Assembly (NCBI GenBank): GCA_964345365.1 | Contig: CAYFQR010000008.1 | Span: 1 to 45,042 of the forward strand | Source: RUG754 sp964345365 | GTDB taxonomy: Bacteria; Bacillota; Clostridia; Peptostreptococcales; Anaerovoracaceae | Direction of reading: 5' to 3' | DNA: 45,042 bases | Shown: piece after piece, positions 41,489 to 45,042 of the stretch | Numbering within the stretch: position 1 is the stretch's first letter | How the letters are laid out: each line of letters opens with the position of its first letter | Made by a program: the position numbers and the translations under genes | The notes under the pieces: model-generated | The model's input: the letters and a program-made list of their open reading frames with translations, nothing else | What the model was told of the DNA's origin: nothing | The model's database searches: none

Positions 41489-43396
41489 CTATGCCTTACC
41501 GGACGTCCTGATCGCGCGTGAGGCATTGAGCGTAGCGATAACCATTACACCCACATCCGCAAATACCGCCGCTTCCATGCCGGCAAGACCGATTGTAGCC
41601 AGTCCGAGCACCGCTAATTTAACCGCTATCGAAAATACGATATTTTGTTTGGAAATGCCTATCGTCTTGCGTGATATATTAACCGCTTCGACGAGTTTTG
41701 AAAGCTTATCGTCCATAAGAACTATATCCGCCGCCTCGATTGCGGCATCAGAACCTATGGCTCCCATTGCTATTCCGACATCAGCCGTTGCAAGAACGGG
41801 AGCATCGTTCATCCCGTCGCCTACAAAGATTGTTCTATGCTTATCTTCTGTCTCTTCTTGAATTTTTTTGACATGCTCCACCTTATCCTGCGGCAAAAGC
41901 TCCGCAAAATATCTGTCAATTCCTATGGCGTTCTTAACACTCTCCGCCACATCAGCTCTGTCGCCCGTCAGCATTACGGTTTCTCTGAGCCCAAGTGTCT
42001 TTAATTTTTCAACGGTGTATTTGGAATCCTCTTTCAATGCGTCCGATACGACAATATGACCGATATATTCACCGTTTTTAGCCACATGCACTATGGTACC
42101 CGTATGCTCACATATGTCAAACGAGATTCCCGCTTCTGACATCATTTTCATGTTACCGGCGAGGATTTCGTCTCCGTTTACCTTTGCTTTGACGCCGTAA
42201 CCGGTCAATTCCTCAATATCGCCGACCTGTCCTTCTACTGTTTCCGCTCCGGTTTCAGCCTTATGATATTCCCTGAGCGAGTTCGCTATCGGATGAAGCG
42301 AGGCACTTTCGGCAAGCACCGCAAGTCTTATAAGCTCATCCTCCGAAATATTGCTCGGATGAACGGCGGTAACTTCAAAATTGCCTTTTGTAAGTGTGCC
42401 TGTCTTGTCAAATATTACAGTTCCGGCGTTTGCGAGAGCCTCCATATATTGTCCGCCCTTGATTAAAATTCCCTTGGCGGATGCACCGCCGATGCCCCCG
42501 AAAAATGTAAGCGGTACCGATATTACAAGCGCGCAAGGGCATGAAACGACTAAAAATGTAAGTGCACGAATTAACCATGTTGATATGTTCCCCGCAAAAT
42601 CACCTGATAAAATCGGCGGTATAAGTGCCAATATAACCGCAAGCCCCACCACTATAGGAGTATATACGACTGCAAACTTTCTTATGAATGTTTCGCTCTT
42701 TGACTTCCCATGAGATGCGTTCTCGACAAGCTCAAGTATTTTCATTGCGGTGGATTCGCTGTATTCTTTTTTTACTTCAATCTTAATAAGACCGTATATA
42801 TTTATGCTGCCTGAATATACCTCATCACCCTCCGAGACATCTTGAGGCACGCTCTCGCCTGTAAGCATGGAAGCATCAATCGATGTCCTTCCCTCCGATA
42901 CGATTCCGTCCAAGGGAACCCTTTCACCCGGCTTGACTATTATTATCTCGCCGACTTTAACATCGGACGGATTGACTGTAATTACCTCGCCGTTCACAAC
43001 GACAGAAGCCGTATCGGGTCTTATATCCATAAGCGCCTCTATCGAATCCCTGCTCTTATCTTCAGCCGCATGCTCGAATAATTCACCTACCTGAAAAAGC
43101 AGCATAACGAGCACTCCCTCTGTGAACTGCGGCTCTGTACTCGGAAAAAATCCGATACACAAAGCACCTACCGTCGCTATCCCCATAAGGAAACTCTCAT
43201 TTAGAGCCTCCCCTTCCGTAAGCCCCTCTATTGCCTCATGAAGCACGTCATATCCCACTATAAGATATGGAATTAAATACATCATAAATAATTGCCACGT
43301 TGGCAACCGATAAACATATTCAACATATTTCAAAATAATAAGCAGCACGATAGCTGCGGCAATTCTTATTATTTTTAACTTAGCCTCTTTTTCCAT
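41489..43396 (-). CDS. Heavy-metal P1B-type ATPase, CadA/ZntA-like
   Basis: A 635-residue cation-exporting ATPase. It has TGES in the actuator domain (ASMLTGESVPQDV), the ion-path SCPCALVISVPLTFFGG, DKTGTLTKGNFE with the phosphorylated Asp, an HP pair (SLHPIANS), and GDGMNDAPVLA. The residues after CPC (VISVPLxFFGGIGGAS) are those of Zn/Cd/Pb pumps rather than copper pumps. There is no N-terminal metal-binding domain. The ATG follows GAGGTAAGG. Divergent from an ArsR/SmtB repressor, whose likely operator overlaps its promoter. Confidence 0.9.
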   Translation of the reverse strand: MEKEAKLKIIRIAAAIVLLIILKYVEYVYRLPTWQLFMMYLIPYLIVGYDVLHEAIEGLTEGEALNESFLMGIATVGALCIGFFPSTEPQFTEGVLVMLLFQVGELFEHAAEDKSRDSIEALMDIRPDTASVVVNGEVITVNPSDVKVGEIIIVKPGERVPLDGIVSEGRTSIDASMLTGESVPQDVSEGDEVYSGSINIYGLIKIEVKKEYSESTAMKILELVENASHGKSKSETFIRKFAVVYTPIVVGLAVILALIPPILSGDFAGNISTWLIRALTFLVVSCPCALVISVPLTFFGGIGGASAKGILIKGGQYMEALANAGTVIFDKTGTLTKGNFEVTAVHPSNISEDELIRLAVLAESASLHPIANSLREYHKAETGAETVEGQVGDIEELTGYGVKAKVNGDEILAGNMKMMSEAGISFDICEHTGTIVHVAKNGEYIGHIVVSDALKEDSKYTVEKLKTLGLRETVMLTGDRADVAESVKNAIGIDRYFAELLPQDKVEHVKKIQEETEDKHRTIFVGDGMNDAPVLATADVGIAMGAIGSDAAIEAADIVLMDDKLSKLVEAVNISRKTIGISKQNIVFSIAVKLAVLGLATIGLAGMEAAVFADVGVMVIATLNASRAIRTSGKA

Positions 43397-43477
43397 TGCC
43401 TTACCTCGTTTTTATTTCAAATTTCAATAATATTCCCGGTCACTCTAAATTTTCTTGTGATTTATAATTCTTGATGT

Positions 43478-43500
43478 AAAAAAGTCTGCTGACGCAGCAG
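43478..43500 (-). terminator. Terminator-like hairpin in the leader of the Zn/Cd ATPase gene
   Basis: On the minus strand CTGCTG-CGT-CAGCAG (43500-43486) is followed by AC then six T (43483-43478). It lies about 35 bases downstream of the predicted start of transcription and about 80 bases before the ATG, so it could act as an attenuator. Confidence 0.55.
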
Positions 43501-43511
43501 CTCCGTTAAAC

Positions 43512-43531
43512 AATTAAACAATCGTTTAATT
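43512..43531. promoter_or_regulatory. Candidate ArsR/SmtB operator
   Basis: AATTAAAC (43512-43519) and GTTTAATT (43524-43531) form a perfect 8-bp inverted repeat with a 4-base centre. It covers roughly +3 to +22 of the ATPase transcript. A wider AACAAT/ATTGTT match surrounds it. Position and symmetry fit ArsR-family repressor sites. Confidence 0.55.
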
Positions 43532-43540
43532 ATTGTTATC

Positions 43541-43570
43541 ATTATACATCTAAGGGTCGGTTTTTGTCAA
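43541..43570 (-). promoter_or_regulatory. Promoter TTGACA-18-TATAAT for the Zn/Cd ATPase gene
   Basis: TTGACA (43570-43565) and TATAAT (43546-43541) on the minus strand with 18-base spacing. The -35 overlaps the nearest 20-base direct repeat. Confidence 0.8.
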
Positions 43571-43660
43571 TACATATCGTATATTTTCATTTTTAAGGAT
43601 TTGCTTTTATCAATACATATCGTATATTTCCCTTTTACAGTTGACATGCATATCATATTT
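43567..43660. repeat. Direct repeats upstream of the metal ATPase promoter
   Basis: TCAATACATATCGTATATTT occurs exactly twice, at 43567-43586 and 43610-43629 (43 bases apart, about four helical turns). A degenerate third copy (TGACATGCATATCATATTTT) lies at about 43642-43660. Each contains an ATAC/GTAT inverted core. These look like binding sites for a dimeric regulator. Confidence 0.65.
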
Positions 43661-43796
43661 TATCTTTTTATGTTCTTTTAATTATTCATTCGTGCGGTTT
43701 CAAATTATACTTTCTTGTATTTTCCATTAAAATATTGTAGAATTAAGCTATCATAAATTACGAAATAAAAAATAAGCGGCCATAAGGCCATAAGTA
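43661..43796. other. AT-rich spacer between divergent metal genes
   Basis: No gene is visible. The stretch is rich in A and T and contains GCGGCCATAAGGCCATAAG (43775-43793), a short direct repeat GGCCATAAG. The ArsR promoter follows. Confidence 0.5.
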
Positions 43797-43842
43797 TGAT
43801 ATTTCAGAATCAAGTTACTTACATATAATATTGCAGAATGAA
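43797..43842 (+). promoter_or_regulatory. Promoter region of the ArsR gene with flanking direct repeats
   Basis: The -10 TATAAT is at 43824-43829. On either side lie similar strings, ATATTTCAGAATCAA (43799-43813) and ATATTGCAGAATGAA (43828-43842), about 29 bases apart. They bracket the -10 box and could bind a repressor, perhaps the gene's own product. Confidence 0.5.
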
Positions 43843-43866
43843 TAACATATATAGAGGTGAATTGCC

Positions 43867-44223
43867 ATGGCCAAAACCGTCATTCTCCCTCATGACCATG
43901 GGGAAAGCAACGATTTAATTGATAATATGCCGGAAATCGAAACTATCAAGTCCGTTTCGGATGCCATGAAGCTGCTTGGAGACCCGTCAAGGCTCAGGAT
44001 TTTTTGGATACTGTGTCATGCGACCGAATGTGTGCAAAATATCGCCGCCCTAACGGATATGTCCAGTCCGGCAGTATCGCATCACCTCAAACTCCTGAGG
44101 TCCGGAGGTCTCATTATTTCGAAAAGGCACGGTAAAGAAGTCCATTATAGTGCAGCCGAAACTGCGCTTGTTGATTCGCTTCACCAAGTCATAGAGGATA
44201 TTGCGGACATATCCTGTCCTTGA
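43867..44223 (+). CDS. ArsR/SmtB-family metal-sensing repressor (CadC-like)
   Basis: A 118-residue winged-helix repressor. The N-terminal tail has PHDHGE, a possible metal-contact site. Helix 3 carries Cys50 and Cys55 (HATECVQNIA), near the ELCVCD position of CadC. SSPAVSHHLKLLR is the DNA-recognition helix; the C-terminal helix has AETALVDSLHQVIED, the region holding the zinc site in SmtB/CzrA. It probably represses the divergent ATPase gene until Zn, Cd or Pb binds. The ATG follows AGAGGTG with 7-base spacing. Confidence 0.92.
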   Translation: MAKTVILPHDHGESNDLIDNMPEIETIKSVSDAMKLLGDPSRLRIFWILCHATECVQNIAALTDMSSPAVSHHLKLLRSGGLIISKRHGKEVHYSAAETALVDSLHQVIEDIADISCP

Positions 44224-44242
44224 AATTATTTTTATTTTTAGC

Positions 44243-44272
44243 TTGACATCCTCAATGGATTTATTGTATAAT
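44243..44272 (+). promoter_or_regulatory. Promoter TTGACA-18-TATAAT for tRNA-Asn
   Basis: Consensus hexamers at 44243-44248 and 44267-44272, 18 bases apart. Start of transcription is expected about 25 bases before the tRNA. Confidence 0.8.
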
Positions 44273-44301
44273 TTTGCTGTTGTCGATTGGGCAGCAAGCA
44301 T

Positions 44302-44376
44302 TCCGGAGTAGCTCAATGGCGGAGCAGGCGGCTGTTAACCGCAAGGTTGTGAGTTCGAGTCTCACCTCTGGAGCCA
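44302..44376 (+). tRNA. tRNA-Asn (GTT)
   Basis: Acceptor TCCGGAG pairs with CTCTGGA (one G-U). D arm GCTC...GGAGC, anticodon loop CTGTTAA with anticodon GTT, T arm GTGAG-TTCGAGT-CTCAC. Discriminator G and encoded CCA (44374-44376). Confidence 0.96.
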
Positions 44377-44385
44377 TTCATTGTT

Positions 44386-44413
44386 CCGCATGCGTCATGT
44401 GTGCGGACTTTTT
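44386..44413 (+). terminator. Hairpin with T5 tail between tRNA-Asn and tRNA-Leu
   Basis: CCGCA (44386-44390) pairs with TGCGG (44402-44406), followed by ACTTTTT, which ends at the first base of tRNA-Leu. The stem is short; partial termination or a processing signal are both possible. Confidence 0.4.
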
Positions 44414-44502
44414 GCCGGAGTGGCGGAATTGGCAGACGCACAGGACTTAAAATCCTGCGATCCTTACAGATCGTACCGGTTCGATCCCGGTTTCCGGCAC
44501 CA
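44414..44502 (+). tRNA. tRNA-Leu (TAA)
   Basis: Class II tRNA with a long variable arm. Acceptor GCCGGAG pairs with TTCCGGC. Anticodon loop CTTAAAA gives anticodon TAA. Variable arm CGATCCTTACAGATCG forms a stem. T arm CCGGTTCGATCCCGG. CCA is encoded. Confidence 0.96.
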
Positions 44503-44528
44503 CAATCCCAGCTTATATGAGTTGGTTT

Positions 44529-44557
44529 TTGACAGGGCACAGCGTATGTGTTACAAT
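44529..44557 (+). promoter_or_regulatory. Promoter TTGACA-17-TACAAT for tRNA-fMet
   Basis: TTGACA at 44529-44534 and TACAAT at 44552-44557, 17 bases apart, give a start about seven bases before the tRNA. The initiator tRNA therefore has its own strong promoter. Confidence 0.8.
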
Positions 44558-44570
44558 AATATTATAATGA

Positions 44571-44646
<76 letters not shown>

Positions 44647-44651
44647 CAAAA

Positions 44652-44700
44652 CAACCGAAAGGTTGATACAATGAAAAACCCTTGAAATCAAGGGTTTTTT
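44652..44700 (+). terminator. Tandem hairpins and terminator after tRNA-fMet
   Basis: CAACC-GAAA-GGTTG (44652-44665) is a GNRA-loop hairpin. It is followed by AAAAACCCTTG-AAAT-CAAGGGTTTTT (44674-44699), a perfect 11-bp stem ending in T6, a strong rho-independent terminator. Confidence 0.9.
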
Positions 44701-44718
44701 GCATTATACGGGGGTTTT

Positions 44719-44745
44719 GAGAGTGATATTTTATCGCTCTTTTTT
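44719..44745 (+). terminator. Second terminator downstream of the tRNA genes
   Basis: AGAGTGATA pairs with TATCGCTCT (one G-U) around TTT and is followed by T6. It backs up the terminator at 44674-44700. Confidence 0.7.
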
Positions 44746-44769
44746 CGTGTTTGAAGAATTTTTCTGCAA

Positions 44770-44802
44770 GGGGGGTCGTGAGTTTTGACCCCCCGACCCC
44801 CC
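44770..44802. repeat. G6/C6 hairpin with duplicated right arm
   Basis: GGGGGGTC (44770-44777) can pair with GACCCCCC at 44787-44794 or with the adjoining second copy at 44795-44802. The stem is very GC-rich in an AT-rich spacer, with two alternative partners. Confidence 0.75.
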
Positions 44803-44821
44803 TGTTGAACCTTTTGGCAAA

Positions 44822-44850
44822 TTGACTTAGAGTATCCCATGTGGTAAAAT
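44822..44850 (+). promoter_or_regulatory. Promoter TTGACT-17-TAAAAT
   Basis: TTGACT at 44822-44827 and TAAAAT at 44845-44850 are spaced by 17 bases; the CATGTGGTAAAAT stretch resembles TACGTGGTAAAAT near 8323-8336. It points to a transcript running off the right edge. From 44851 on no gene is visible in the window. Confidence 0.6.
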
Positions 44851-44994
44851 TTTTTTAGCAATCTATTTGTGTTTCTTTTTAGCTATGCAAGCAAATAATA
44901 AAGGTTGCGTTTCCATTTAAATGATCAAAATATAACAAAATTTAAAAGGAAAAAATCGACACATTCATTTATACAGATTACGTTGAGTGTATAG

Positions 44995-45042
44995 TTCTGC
45001 TATAACGAAAAGGACAATGCACAGGAGATGAGTAGAACTGCA
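44995..45042 (+). ncRNA. Possible start of a T-box-like leader RNA (cut by the window edge)
   Basis: TGCTATAAC (44999-45007) looks like an extended -10. The following AACGAAAAGGACAATG and GATGAGTAGAAC resemble the opening of T-box stem I. The diagnostic AG-bulge, specifier loop and antiterminator would lie beyond the window, so this is only a suggestion. Confidence 0.25.

Noticed and set aside
43512..43531. The AATTAAAC/GTTTAATT palindrome as a terminator for the ATPase promoter region
   Set aside because: It is A/T-rich, has a weak stem, and sits at the start of transcription rather than after a gene. An operator role is more likely.

Overview
The window looks like chromosome from a Gram-positive anaerobe of the class Clostridia. 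The evidence is a Clostridia-style gene set: an XpaC/TelA pair, an EFR1-type flavodoxin-ferredoxin, a Na/Pi cotransporter with a PhoU tail, low-GC tRNAs with encoded CCA, and strong AGGAGG ribosome sites. Base composition is moderately AT-rich. I cannot name a species. A family such as Anaerovoracaceae/Peptostreptococcales is an inference only. Most genes lie on the minus strand.

Layout. 1-1750: a cobalamin riboswitch that reads into a headless, frameshifted surface-protein gene, then the remnant of a UPF0126 (TRIC-like) channel gene. 1715-8150: a radical SAM protein converging on a minus-strand run dnaE > pfkA > flavodoxin. The dnaE leader holds a compact candidate RNA structure. 8384-9538: a membrane-anchored EEP-family hydrolase, followed by a candidate ~100-nt structured RNA. 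9690-16259: a KdpD/KdpE-like two-component system, then aroB, aroA and one giant gene fusing chorismate synthase, chorismate mutase, shikimate dehydrogenase and shikimate kinase. 16388-18832: HU, an MFS transporter and purine nucleoside phosphorylase. 18845-22630: PhoP/PhoR-like system and a Na/Pi cotransporter, with a Pho-box-like repeat ahead of the regulator. 22769-28236: an envelope/lipid operon (PAP2 membrane protein, acyl-CoA synthetase, XpaC, TelA, small LemA-like membrane protein). 28422-32625: a regulator remnant, an EFR1 protein, M42 and M18 aminopeptidases and a nitroreductase. 32833-34498: a HAD phosphatase and a broken diguanylate cyclase gene. 34525-38227: an SDR, a PlsC-type acyltransferase and a dynamin-like GTPase. 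38412-44223: a metal-efflux region with a CopA-type ATPase carrying a CopZ-like domain at its C-terminus, a CadA/ZntA-type ATPase and a divergent ArsR/SmtB repressor. 44302-44646: tRNA-Asn, tRNA-Leu and initiator tRNA-fMet. The last ~400 bases are non-coding, with terminators, a promoter and possibly the start of a leader RNA.

How the genes work together. The aro cluster encodes five enzyme activities on three polypeptides plus one fused accessory activity: DHQ synthase, EPSP synthase, then AroC/AroQ/AroE/AroK. That covers the pathway from DAHP to prephenate except 3-dehydroquinate dehydratase; DAHP synthase is also not here. The Pho genes form a sensor-regulator-transporter unit. The metal genes form a repressor-efflux unit.

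The points I consider most unusual are: the four-domain Aro fusion; the CopA-CopZ read-through with a strong internal ribosome site that could release free CopZ; two candidate structured RNAs (8189-8261 minus, 9586-9692 plus); several promoters placed so close to start codons that transcripts would be leaderless or nearly so; a PfkA with Asn at the position of catalytic-site Asp103; and at least four decayed genes in 45 kb. All functional statements are from reading the sequence; no database search was run.
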